A DNA stretch of 64,000 bases from Hirschia sp964352025 (lineage in GTDB: Bacteria; Pseudomonadota; Alphaproteobacteria; Caulobacterales; Hyphomonadaceae), in contig CAYGPZ010000013.1 of assembly GCA_964352025.1 (NCBI GenBank), forward strand, positions 1 through 64,000, in the 5' to 3' direction. The notes below the pieces were generated by a model. The model was not told where the DNA came from and searched no databases. It saw only the letters and a program-made list of their open reading frames with translations. This document shows positions 26,419 through 34,916 of this stretch, one piece after another. A program made the translations under genes and the position numbers. Numbering within the stretch: position 1 is the first letter of the stretch; each line of letters starts with the position of its first letter.

Positions 26419-27348
26419 TTAGAGCGCCAAAATTGCCGATAAGAGAAATCCAGCAAACAGCAAGAATGCTGCATCTCTGTTGGATTTGAACAATATCAAT
26501 GCCGAGTCGCCACTGTCTCGCGATGTCTTTAGCGCTTGTATGAATAAATGACCACCAAAAATTACAACTCCGAACAGACCGATAGGTGCTTGTTTTAAAA
26601 GACATGCGGCTGCGATGAGTGCGATAGAGATCGAGTATATCGAGAATACGGCGAATTTGACTTTGCTACCAAATCGACGAGCCGTTGATTTAACGCCGAT
26701 CATGGCATCATCCTCGATATCTTGAAGCGCATATATGGTGTCGTATCCAAGCGTCCAGAAAACGAATCCCAAATACAAAATAATATCAGGTGTGCGGACA
26801 TGCATGTTTAAAGCAGCGATTGCGACAAGTACCGCCCAGTTAAATGTTAGTCCCAACCAGACTTGCGGCCACCATGTGATGCGTTTCATCAGTGGGTAGG
26901 CCGCGACAAGTGGAATCGATACCAATGATATCATTTGCGCATTGTGAGGCAGTATAAGTAAGACAGCTAATCCAACGAGGCATTGGATGAATGTCCAAAC
27001 CCAAGCTTTTTTGACACTGACACGTCCCGCAGGAATAGGGCGTCCAGCTGTTCGCTCTACTTTGGCGTCAAAGTCTTTGTCTAGAATATCATTATACGTG
27101 CAACCTGCGCCGCGCATCGCTATGGCGCCGATCAAAATAAGCGCAGCTAGCTGGAGGTCACTCCAAACGGGTATTTGATTGAGGCGGGCGAATGCAATTG
27201 CGATCCATCCCGGTAAAGCCAAGAGCCAAATTCCAACAGGGCGATCATACCGTGAGAGCCGACAATAAGGCTCAGCCCAGTTTGGGACTTTATCGACCCA
27301 TGATTTGGGGGCTGCATCCTTTGGTATCTGAGGGGAAGAATCTGTCAT
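26419..27348 (-). CDS. ubiA: 4-hydroxybenzoate polyprenyltransferase
   Basis: UbiA attaches the polyprenyl tail to 4-hydroxybenzoate in ubiquinone synthesis, in the inner membrane. The 309-residue protein has multiple TM helices and both Asp-rich motifs of the family: NDILDKDFDAKVERTAGRP and YALQDIEDDAMIGVKSTA, which bind the Mg-diphosphate substrate. ctaB in this window is a related prenyltransferase but this one has the UbiA-specific second motif. Its start overlaps the stop of the small lipoprotein gene by 1 bp (TAATG), so they are coupled. Confidence 0.95.
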   Translation of the reverse strand: MTDSSPQIPKDAAPKSWVDKVPNWAEPYCRLSRYDRPVGIWLLALPGWIAIAFARLNQIPVWSDLQLAALILIGAIAMRGAGCTYNDILDKDFDAKVERTAGRPIPAGRVSVKKAWVWTFIQCLVGLAVLLILPHNAQMISLVSIPLVAAYPLMKRITWWPQVWLGLTFNWAVLVAIAALNMHVRTPDIILYLGFVFWTLGYDTIYALQDIEDDAMIGVKSTARRFGSKVKFAVFSIYSISIALIAAACLLKQAPIGLFGVVIFGGHLFIQALKTSRDSGDSALILFKSNRDAAFLLFAGFLLSAILAL

Positions 27349-27551
27349 TATTCGGATGCTTCTTCTGTTGCGGGGCGCTCAACATATACATCACATACTT
27401 TTGACGCGTTGTCTGAATAGCAACGACATTCTTTAAGTTCATAATCAAAGCCGCCTTGGGCTTCTAAACAGCTATCAACCTTGTTGTCACAAGCGACCAA
27501 TAATAGGCTTATTGGAACAATGAGTAAGAATTTTGGGTGTCGTTTATTCAT
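27348..27551 (-). CDS. Very small lipoprotein
   Basis: From the ATG at 27551 the product has 67 residues: a lipoprotein signal ending in LLLVAC (C21) and a short mature part with five further cysteines (CLEAQGG, CRCYSD, VCDVY). Several disulfides in the periplasm are likely. I recognise no family. It overlaps the ubiA start by 1 bp, and it diverges from rsmE with 65 bp between starts. The frame extends upstream to 27632, but the shorter start fits the signal peptide. Confidence 0.66.
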   Translation of the reverse strand: MNKRHPKFLLIVPISLLLVACDNKVDSCLEAQGGFDYELKECRCYSDNASKVCDVYVERPATEEASE

Positions 27552-27616
27552 TTTATTACACGTCTTTTCTATATGCGTGTTGAGCCTTTTACCGAATTTG
27601 CCCATAAACGGAACCC

Positions 27617-28387
27617 ATGAGCACGATACCACGTATATTCGTCAAGTCTGACCTAGCTATTGGCGCACCTCTCGCATTGACCTCTGAACAGGCCAATTAC
27701 CTTTTCCGTGTCTTGCGTTTGAGCAAGGGCGACGTCGTTCGGGTCTTTAATGGTCGTCATGGCGAATGGAATGCAATTGTCACCGAGGCAATGCGGTCCG
27801 CTGGTTTTTTACGATTGGAGGAATGCCTGTTTCCTCAGGGGGATATAGGCGATTTGCAGTTATTGTTTGCGCCATTGAAGAAAACTTGCACTGATTTTGT
27901 TGTAGAAAAAGCAACAGAGCTTGGCGCAACTGTTATTCAACCCGTTATTACAAAACGCACTCAAACCAAAACTGTGCGTGTCTCCCGTCTTGAAAAAATT
28001 GTTGAAGAAGCGGCAGAGCAGACTGAGCGTTTGGATATTCCACTTGTCGAAGAAACCGCACAATTGCTGGAAGTGCTGGGCAAATGGGACCCAGAGCGTC
28101 GGTTAATCTTTTGTGATGAGGCCGGCGATAACCCCGATGAAAACTGGGGCGGCGAAAAGGGCCGTGCAAAGCCGATGGTTGAAGCTATATCGGGGCTAGA
28201 AGATGGGCTTGCAGCAGTTCTCATTGGTCCTGAAGGTGGGTTTGCGCCTGAAGAGCGCGAATATCTCAGAAAACAGGAATATGTTGTTCCGGTAACTTTG
28301 GGGCCTCGCATTCTGAGAGCGGAGACTGCTGTGGTTTCAGCATTGACGATATGGCAATCTGTTCGCGGCGATTGGCGCGCATCATAG
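27617..28387 (+). CDS. rsmE: 16S rRNA (uracil(1498)-N3)-methyltransferase
   Basis: RsmE methylates U1498 of 16S rRNA. The 256-residue protein has the N-terminal PUA-like domain (HYLF equivalent NYLFRVLRLSKGD) and the SPOUT methyltransferase domain with the SAM-binding knot LIGPEGGFAPEERE and LGPRILRAETA. The length is normal. gshA lies 189 bp downstream in the same direction. Confidence 0.95.
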   Translation: MSTIPRIFVKSDLAIGAPLALTSEQANYLFRVLRLSKGDVVRVFNGRHGEWNAIVTEAMRSAGFLRLEECLFPQGDIGDLQLLFAPLKKTCTDFVVEKATELGATVIQPVITKRTQTKTVRVSRLEKIVEEAAEQTERLDIPLVEETAQLLEVLGKWDPERRLIFCDEAGDNPDENWGGEKGRAKPMVEAISGLEDGLAAVLIGPEGGFAPEEREYLRKQEYVVPVTLGPRILRAETAVVSALTIWQSVRGDWRAS

Positions 28388-28576
28388 CCCGTAATTATGC
28401 ACGCTATAATTGGCGAGGTGCACATTTGCGAATTAGAGTTTTTCGAACTAACAGAATGAGATTCTTTACTATTTAAAGAAATAGGACTTGGCGAATAGCA
28501 ATTGGCTTCTTATTTCCATTGAACTTCTATATTTTAAGCCACAAAAAATGTGGTGAATTCAGCAGGGGCGCTTTTT

Positions 28577-29953
28577 ATGTCTACGCCAACTAAATCGATT
28601 GACGCGAATGCGCCTAGAATTGAATCCAAATCAGAATTGATCGAGCACATTGCAGCTGGTTGTAAGCCCCAAGAAGATTGGCGTATTGGAACCGAGCACG
28701 AAAAGTTCGGTTTTCTAAAAGACGGCAATCAACCTGTTCCATATGAAGGAAAGTCTTCAGTTCGCGCTATGCTGGAAGGCTTACGTGACCGTTTCCAGTG
28801 GGAGACGATTGAAGAAGATGGTCGAATTATTGGTCTGAAAAAAAATGGTGCTTCGGTTAGCCTTGAGCCCGGCGGTCAGTTTGAATTGTCAGGTGCACCG
28901 CTCGAGCATATTCACCACACATGCAATGAAGTAGGCGATCATTTAAAAGAAGTGCGTGAAATTGCAGACGAGATTGGGGTTGCGTTTCTCGGGCTTGGTT
29001 TCTCTCCGGTCTGGTCCCTTCAGGATACCCCTATGATGCCCAAAGGGCGTTATAAAATCATGCGCGACTACATGAACCGTGTGGGCCGACTGGGGCGTCA
29101 AATGATGTTTCGATCCTGTACAGTCCAGACAAACCTCGACTATTCGTCTGAGGCGGACATGGTCAAAAAAATGCGTGTCTCATTAGCGCTTCAACCATTG
29201 GCAACGGCTTTATTTGCGAACTCTCCTTTTGCTGAAGGTCGCACAAATGGTTTTCAATCCTATCGTGCGCATGTATGGACCGATACTGACCCCGATCGTA
29301 CTGGTATGATGCCGTTTGCTTTTGAAGAAGGCTTCGGGTTTGAGCAATACGTAGATTATGTTCTTGATACACCTATGTATTTTGTACGCCGTAATGGTGA
29401 GTATCTAGATGCTTCGGGCAAATCATTCAGAGACTTTTTGGATGGCAAACTAGATGTTGTGCCAGGTGATAAACCGACAATGGATGATTTTGATGATCAT
29501 ATGTCGACCTTATTCCCAGAAGTGCGTCTGAAACAGTTCCTTGAAATGCGCGGCGCAGATTCCGGACCTTGGGGGCAAATATGTGCGCTCCCAGCGTTCT
29601 GGGTTGGATTACTGTACGACTCGCAAAGCCTTAATGATGCATGGGAATTGGTAAAAGGGTGGTCAGATGCCGAGAGAGAGAGCTTGCGAAGATGTGCACC
29701 TGTAATGGGGCTAGCGGCTCCTATACGCGAACAGACATTGCAGGATATCGCAAAAGAGGTCTTGGCATTGTCTCGTGCTGGCTTGAAGCGTCGTGCAAGG
29801 CTCTCAACATCCGGCGATGATGAGACTGGGTTCCTTACCAATTTGGATCACATCGCTGAGACTGGCGAAAATTCAGCTCAAACAATGCTCAAAAAATATC
29901 ACGGAGAGTGGAACAAGGACTTGTCCCACGCATTCAAAGACTACGCTTATTGA
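28577..29953 (+). CDS. gshA: Glutamate-cysteine ligase, plant/alphaproteobacterial type
   Basis: This enzyme makes gamma-glutamylcysteine, the first step of glutathione synthesis. The 458-residue protein matches the class found in plants and alphaproteobacteria (GCS2-like), with GTEHEKFGF, LEPGGQFELSGAPL and the block RSCTVQTNLDYSSE. I prefer the ATG at 28577 to the GTG at 28550 because AGGGG precedes it at suitable distance. Just upstream is a CCACA/TGTGG hairpin (28539-28553). Its end overlaps the end of the convergent retropepsin-like gene by 7 bp. Partner gshB is not in the window; a glutathione transferase is at 51589. Confidence 0.95.
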   Translation: MSTPTKSIDANAPRIESKSELIEHIAAGCKPQEDWRIGTEHEKFGFLKDGNQPVPYEGKSSVRAMLEGLRDRFQWETIEEDGRIIGLKKNGASVSLEPGGQFELSGAPLEHIHHTCNEVGDHLKEVREIADEIGVAFLGLGFSPVWSLQDTPMMPKGRYKIMRDYMNRVGRLGRQMMFRSCTVQTNLDYSSEADMVKKMRVSLALQPLATALFANSPFAEGRTNGFQSYRAHVWTDTDPDRTGMMPFAFEEGFGFEQYVDYVLDTPMYFVRRNGEYLDASGKSFRDFLDGKLDVVPGDKPTMDDFDDHMSTLFPEVRLKQFLEMRGADSGPWGQICALPAFWVGLLYDSQSLNDAWELVKGWSDAERESLRRCAPVMGLAAPIREQTLQDIAKEVLALSRAGLKRRARLSTSGDDETGFLTNLDHIAETGENSAQTMLKKYHGEWNKDLSHAFKDYAY

Positions 29954-30969
29954 CGATAAGTGTAAGTCGAGCTTCCAAAGCAAGAGAGGCGTGATGCAGA
30001 GCAAGTATGAGTGGGTTGGGTGAGTTCTGCATCTGACATGAAAGCTATTTTTTGAGTTTTGCGATCTATAACCAAAGCAAGGTTATATAGGTAATTTAGC
30101 CCGAGCAGGACGGAAGGTTCTTCTGCTAGTCCAAGCCGTTCAATTGCCGGTGGATCAAAAATGAGAGCTCTGGCGCGTCCCCACCAAATTTGATTGTTCC
30201 TGACTTTACCAATTATAAGATGGCGCATGGTTTCTTGTTCGCCATTGATATCTGTGTAGATGTGATTTTCAATCATTCTGCCTCTTCTTTGAAGTTTGTC
30301 GGCTAGAGGCTGATTGATCACTGTGAATTTTATACCGGTATCGATTATAGCTGTGGCGCTAATGCCTGACACTTTGACCGGAAAGGAGAGGAAATTAAAA
30401 TCATCATCCAGATGCTTTAGCTTTGTCCATTTCATCCCTCTAAACTGTTGGCGTTTGCCAAAGGCTCCAAGTGAGTTAGCTGTCACGATATTCTGATCAA
30501 AAAAGTTCAACAATAAATATCTGTGCTCATCAGCATTCGACGCTAAAAGGTCCATACCTATAAGGCCTTCGACATTTTTGTCGGCGATAGCGTCGGGATC
30601 ATCAATGACTAAAACCGGACCAGATTGTTCCAGAGCGCCTGCCGAAAAAAGATCGACTTTCACTGTGTCAGATATTTCCTTGCCTATTAGGCCGTGAACA
30701 AGACGACCCGTTCCGAATTTTGTTAGTCCGAGCTTGGATATAGATGATCTGTTCAAGGCGGACATGCCAGCTGCCGTATCAAGAATTACCGGAATATTGT
30801 CTCGCTCATTGACGTTGATTCTAAGCGTAAAGAGTCCGTCTTCTGATTTTTCCAAAGGAATGACTGTTTCAGTTTGTTTTTCTTTTTTGGCTGCAAACGC
30901 ACTGGTTCCCAATGAGAATAACATTAGTGGAATAATAAGCGCTCGCCCTGCCAGATGAAATAACTTCAT
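29947..30969 (-). CDS. Exported retropepsin-like aspartic protease, two-lobed
   Basis: The 340-residue protein starts with a Sec signal peptide (to about residue 26, TSAFA). It has two copies of the aspartyl protease motif: VILDTAAGMSAL with D64 and AIIDTGIKFTVI with D210. Retropepsins usually work as homodimers with one motif each, whereas here both sit in one chain. The first has DTAAG rather than the usual DTGA/S, so catalytic activity is plausible but not certain. The substrate is unknown; a periplasmic location is expected. Confidence 0.82.
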   Translation of the reverse strand: MKLFHLAGRALIIPLMLFSLGTSAFAAKKEKQTETVIPLEKSEDGLFTLRINVNERDNIPVILDTAAGMSALNRSSISKLGLTKFGTGRLVHGLIGKEISDTVKVDLFSAGALEQSGPVLVIDDPDAIADKNVEGLIGMDLLASNADEHRYLLLNFFDQNIVTANSLGAFGKRQQFRGMKWTKLKHLDDDFNFLSFPVKVSGISATAIIDTGIKFTVINQPLADKLQRRGRMIENHIYTDINGEQETMRHLIIGKVRNNQIWWGRARALIFDPPAIERLGLAEEPSVLLGLNYLYNLALVIDRKTQKIAFMSDAELTQPTHTCSASRLSCFGSSTYTYRQ

Positions 30970-31194
30970 GAATTCCTCCGTTCTTTTTTATATTTTGGAG
31001 GATTGTACCACATTTTTTATATATTTCAGATTGTGCCGAAGGATAACCTTCAACGACGGGGCAAGCGACTACCCGCGATGATTGGTTCCTGACTTCGTGA
31101 AACACCCGACGATATTAAATATTATCATGTTGAATATTGAGCATCCAAACATTCCATGATTGTCTTGCTGCTTGAAGTTAAGCGTGGGGCTGGC

Positions 31195-32949
31195 ATGTCA
31201 GAATTAGTTGAAGAGCATTCAAGTGAAAAAACAATATTGGGGCACCCAAGAGGGCTAGTTGTCCTATTTTTTGCTGAGTTGTGGGAGCGGTTTTCCTATT
31301 ATGGAATGAAAGCGCTGCTCATTTTCTATTTGACGCAGCACTTCCTATTTTCCGATCAAAAGTCATCCATGATTTTTGGAGCATATATATCGCTTGTGTA
31401 TGTCATGGGGATTGTCGGCGGTATTCTGGCTGACCGGTATTTAGGTCAACGAAAGTCCATAATTTTCGGCGCTGTACTGCTTACGATTGGTCACTTTGGC
31501 ATGGCGTTCGAAGGTGATGGCTCCAAGCAGATTATGACTTATGAGGGCGCGGAGTATGAGTTATTACTCGACGGGCGTGGAGATGAAACTGTCCCTTATG
31601 TGGTCTCTGATGCAGGCCGATCACCATTGTCTTACGCTGAGGGTGGAGACATTATGGTGGTTGAGGAGCCTATCGCAGTTGGGTTGCCGGCTTCAATTTC
31701 CAAAGGCGATTATACTCTGAACGTCATTCAAGAAGAGATGTATGTAAATATTCTCTATCTCTCCTTGGCGATCATTATTGCAGGGGTTGCTTTCTTAAAG
31801 CCGAATATTTCTGCAATTGTTGGTGAGCTTTATAAAGTCGGTGATGCAAGGCGAGATGCAGGCTTCACCATATTCTATATGGGAATTAACATAGGGGCAT
31901 TTCTGGCACCCACTGCGTGTGGTATTTTAGGCTATGTGTATGGCTGGAAATACGGGTTTGGGCTGGCTGGTATTGGAATGCTGCTTGGCTTGATAACCTT
32001 TGTCCGTTTTCAGGGCTGGTTGGGGAATTCTGGCGAAGCACCATCGGAAACCAAACTTAAAGAAAAAGTTTTTGGACCAATAAATGTAGAATGGGCATGT
32101 TATTTAGGAGCAGTCGCAGTTGTCGTTTTTGCAATCTGGTTGATCAAACATGCCGAATTGGCAGCGCCGCTATTGGGCATAATCGGAGTTGTAACCTTCA
32201 TCGCATTGCTTGTTTACGCCTTTAAGAAGCTTGAAGGCGGCGAACGCAGTGGAATGCTAGCATTAATGTATTTTGCATTGGCGCAAATTCCGTATTGGTC
32301 TTTGTTTGAACAAGCATCATCTTCGTTGAACCTTTTCACGGATCGATTGGTTGATCGCACTATATTTGGTTTGAATGTCCCAGCGCCTGTTTTTCAATCT
32401 TTAAACGCTGGGTACATAATTTTATTCGCGCCACTTATCGCTTGGATGTGGGTCGCGCTGGCGAAACGAAAAATGGAACCGTCTACGCCCGTAAAGTTTG
32501 CGATTGCGGTCTTTCTGGTTGCTTTAGGGTTTTTGGTGCTTGTGACTGGAATGCAGCTCACCGGACCGGGGGCTTTGACGGGTGCAATGTTTATCTTCCT
32601 GATCTATTGGGTGCACACTATGGGAGAATTATTCCTGTCACCAGTTGGCTTGTCCGCGACAACGAAAATGGCTCCTAAATTTGCGGCGGCTCTCGGTATG
32701 AGCATCTGGTTTTTATATACGGGACTTTCAAACACGTTGGCGGGTGTCATTGCATCTATGGCTGGCGTTGAAACGATTGGTGGCCAGATGGTTGATGCTG
32801 TAGCCGCAAAAGAAACATATGCTGCTGTCTACACAAAATTAGCCTTCATCGGCATGGGCATAGGTATCGCCATGTTGGCAATGGCTCCTATTGTGAAAAA
32901 ATGGATGCGCGAGAAAGAAGAAAGCCAATTGGCTGAATTGGATAAGTAG
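31195..32949 (+). CDS. POT family proton-coupled peptide transporter
   Basis: The protein belongs to the POT/PTR branch of the major facilitator superfamily, which imports di- and tripeptides with protons. The signature ELWERFSYYG is at the first helix and FLKPNISAIVGELY at the PTR2 block. From the ATG at 31195 it has 584 residues, about 80 more than typical bacterial POTs. The extra length is a soluble insert of about 70 residues (roughly residues 106-175) between TM3 and TM4, expected on the periplasmic side. An ATG at 31156 exists but lacks a good ribosome-binding site. Confidence 0.92.
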   Translation: MSELVEEHSSEKTILGHPRGLVVLFFAELWERFSYYGMKALLIFYLTQHFLFSDQKSSMIFGAYISLVYVMGIVGGILADRYLGQRKSIIFGAVLLTIGHFGMAFEGDGSKQIMTYEGAEYELLLDGRGDETVPYVVSDAGRSPLSYAEGGDIMVVEEPIAVGLPASISKGDYTLNVIQEEMYVNILYLSLAIIIAGVAFLKPNISAIVGELYKVGDARRDAGFTIFYMGINIGAFLAPTACGILGYVYGWKYGFGLAGIGMLLGLITFVRFQGWLGNSGEAPSETKLKEKVFGPINVEWACYLGAVAVVVFAIWLIKHAELAAPLLGIIGVVTFIALLVYAFKKLEGGERSGMLALMYFALAQIPYWSLFEQASSSLNLFTDRLVDRTIFGLNVPAPVFQSLNAGYIILFAPLIAWMWVALAKRKMEPSTPVKFAIAVFLVALGFLVLVTGMQLTGPGALTGAMFIFLIYWVHTMGELFLSPVGLSATTKMAPKFAAALGMSIWFLYTGLSNTLAGVIASMAGVETIGGQMVDAVAAKETYAAVYTKLAFIGMGIGIAMLAMAPIVKKWMREKEESQLAELDK

Positions 32950-32968
32950 ATTTTCATATCTAATATGA

Positions 32969-33000
32969 AAATGGCGGCCCCGATATTGGAGCCGCCATTT
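32969..33000. terminator. Bidirectional terminator between the POT and tldD genes
   Basis: A perfect 10-bp stem (32969-32978 with 32991-33000) lies in the gap between two convergent genes. A's flank one side and T's the other. Confidence 0.82.
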
Positions 33001-33027
33001 CATGTTTTATGTTTTATCTCAAGTTGG

Positions 33028-34422
33028 TTAGCCGGCACCACCAACTGTGATCGCGTCAATTTTCAAGCTTGGCTGACCTACGCCAACTGGTACTGATTGG
33101 CCGGCTTTCCCACAGGTTCCGACGCCATCATCGAGTGCAAAGTCATTTCCAATCATTGATACTTGCTGAAGCACTGTTGGGCCATGTCCGATCAGAGTTG
33201 CGTTTTTAACTGGCGCACCGACCTTACCATCTTCAATCCTATAGGCTTCTGTACATTGGAAGACGAATTGACCATTTGTGATGTCGACTTGGCCGCCACC
33301 AAAATCAACTGCCCAGATACCATTCTTCACTGACTTTATCATTTCTTCAGGGTCGTGATCTGCTCCTGTCATGAAAGTGTTCGTCATGCGCGGCATTGGA
33401 GAACATGCATAGCTTTCGCGACGGCCATTACCTGTTGCGTCTACGCCCATCAAGCGCGCATTCATACGGTCCTGCATATAGCCTTTTAATATGCCATCTT
33501 CGATCAGAACTGTGCGTTGTGTTTGCGTACCTTCATCATCAAAGGAGAGGGAGCCACGACGATCCTGCATCGTTCCATCATCGATAACAGTGACGCCTTT
33601 TGCCGCGACCCGTTCACCAATTTGGCCAGAGTAAATTGATGTGCCTTTGCGGTTAAAGTCACCTTCAAGACCATGTCCAACCGCTTCATGAAGAAGAACA
33701 GCTGGCCAGCCGGGTCCCAGAACAACAGGCATTTCACCCGCTGGGGCAGGAATAGATTCAAGATTTACAGAAGCTTTCTTCATTGCGCGCTCAGCAAGTG
33801 CTTTCCAACGCGCAGGCTGTATCCACTCATGATATGCTGCGCGGCCACCCGCACCCGCACCACCTGTTTCACGGCGTCCATCTTGTTCCATCGTGACTGA
33901 GACGTTTAGACGAACAAGAGGGCGGGCTTCGGAGACAAGAGCACCGCCTTCACGCATGATTTCAACTTCCGCGCGGGAGCCCGCGAGTGAAACTGAGACT
34001 TGCACAACGCGTGGGTCTTTTTCACGGCACCATGTGTCGATTTCGGCAAGTAGGTTTGTTTTTGCGCTAAAATCAGGTGCAGCAGTTGGGTCAACATCTG
34101 CATATAGTCTAGAATTTACTGGGGCTGGCGGTGCAGCCATAATACCTTGGCGGCCTTGCTTGGCAGCAGATGCTGCTTCGGCAGCGCGGCGAAATGCAGG
34201 TTCGGTCAGTTCGCTTGCGTGTGCAAATCCAGTTGTTTCACCTGACACAACGCGAAGACCAAAACCTTTTCCAGTGTCAAAGGCGGCTGATTTTAATCTG
34301 CCATCGTCGAAGACAAAGCTTTCTGATCGTGTGGTTTCCACATAAAGCTCACCATCGTCAGCGCCATGTAATGCGTCGTCTAAGATTTTGGAAGCGGCTG
34401 AACGATCATAAAGGTCTGTCAT
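33028..34422 (-). CDS. tldD: TldD metalloprotease subunit
   Basis: TldD is the zinc-bearing subunit of the TldD/TldE protease. The motif LLHEAVGHGLEGD (H245, E246, H250 from this start) is the characteristic HExxxH of TldD. The rest matches the family, with FVFDDGRLKSAAFDTGKGFG at the start split over residues 36-55 and the end GKAGQSVPVGVGQPSLKI. The start is uncertain: ATG 34422, ATG 34437 or a further upstream codon at 34473 are possible, none with a strong ribosome-binding site. It diverges from the cytochrome oxidase operon, a common alphaproteobacterial layout. Confidence 0.93.
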   Translation of the reverse strand: MTDLYDRSAASKILDDALHGADDGELYVETTRSESFVFDDGRLKSAAFDTGKGFGLRVVSGETTGFAHASELTEPAFRRAAEAASAAKQGRQGIMAAPPAPVNSRLYADVDPTAAPDFSAKTNLLAEIDTWCREKDPRVVQVSVSLAGSRAEVEIMREGGALVSEARPLVRLNVSVTMEQDGRRETGGAGAGGRAAYHEWIQPARWKALAERAMKKASVNLESIPAPAGEMPVVLGPGWPAVLLHEAVGHGLEGDFNRKGTSIYSGQIGERVAAKGVTVIDDGTMQDRRGSLSFDDEGTQTQRTVLIEDGILKGYMQDRMNARLMGVDATGNGRRESYACSPMPRMTNTFMTGADHDPEEMIKSVKNGIWAVDFGGGQVDITNGQFVFQCTEAYRIEDGKVGAPVKNATLIGHGPTVLQQVSMIGNDFALDDGVGTCGKAGQSVPVGVGQPSLKIDAITVGGAG

Positions 34423-34916
34423 AAAAGGGATGTCCATTCGGATGAATTGGAGCCACACTTTTTGATAAGGCATGACTCAAATAGATTATTCTCGGTTAAT
34501 TTAAGTGTTAAGGTGGTCTGCTTCAACATTCAATAGAGTTGTTCGCCTTGGCCAACTGATTCATCTGCTTTTAGGTGCATCAATATTCGAATATTGAGTT
34601 TTCGAATCAAATTTCGAGGCCTATTGGTCGCTTTCTTATTCGGCGCGGCAATAAGCCTCAGGGCTAAAATAACCCCTTTATTATTGCTTTTACGGGGGAT
34701 GGAAGGATAAAAGTGGCCAAATTCTGTCGCTTTACCCTTAAGCCGACTTTTCAAAGCCTAAGGGGTCATGTTAGCGAGAGTAAAATTATGTGAATTGCTT
34801 ATGATGTTTTGGCATGCGTGTTGATAATTATTCGCAATTTAATGGGTCCTGACTGTATTGCGGGTTGGATATTGTGTCCTTCCTGCCTGAAGAATTTGAG
34901 GGAGACGCGCAAAGCT
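34423..34916. promoter_or_regulatory. 494-bp tldD/coxB intergenic region with palindrome and dyads
   Basis: This is the longest non-coding stretch in the window. It holds an 18-bp perfect palindrome at 34580-34597 with two further TTCGAA-like copies just downstream. It also has a GCAATAA/TTATTGC stem (34648-34654 with 34681-34687), a near-perfect stem at 34709-34717 with 34742-34751, and a CCCTTA/TAAGGG stem (34735-34740 with 34759-34764) that cannot form together with the previous one. I see no tRNA or credible gene. It should contain the promoters of both tldD and the cox operon; the part after 34700 could be a cox leader. Confidence 0.6.

Noticed and set aside
34530..34754. Minus-strand 74-codon frame in the tldD-coxB gap
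   Set aside because: It has no ribosome-binding site or recognisable pattern and crosses the palindrome and dyads of the regulatory region.
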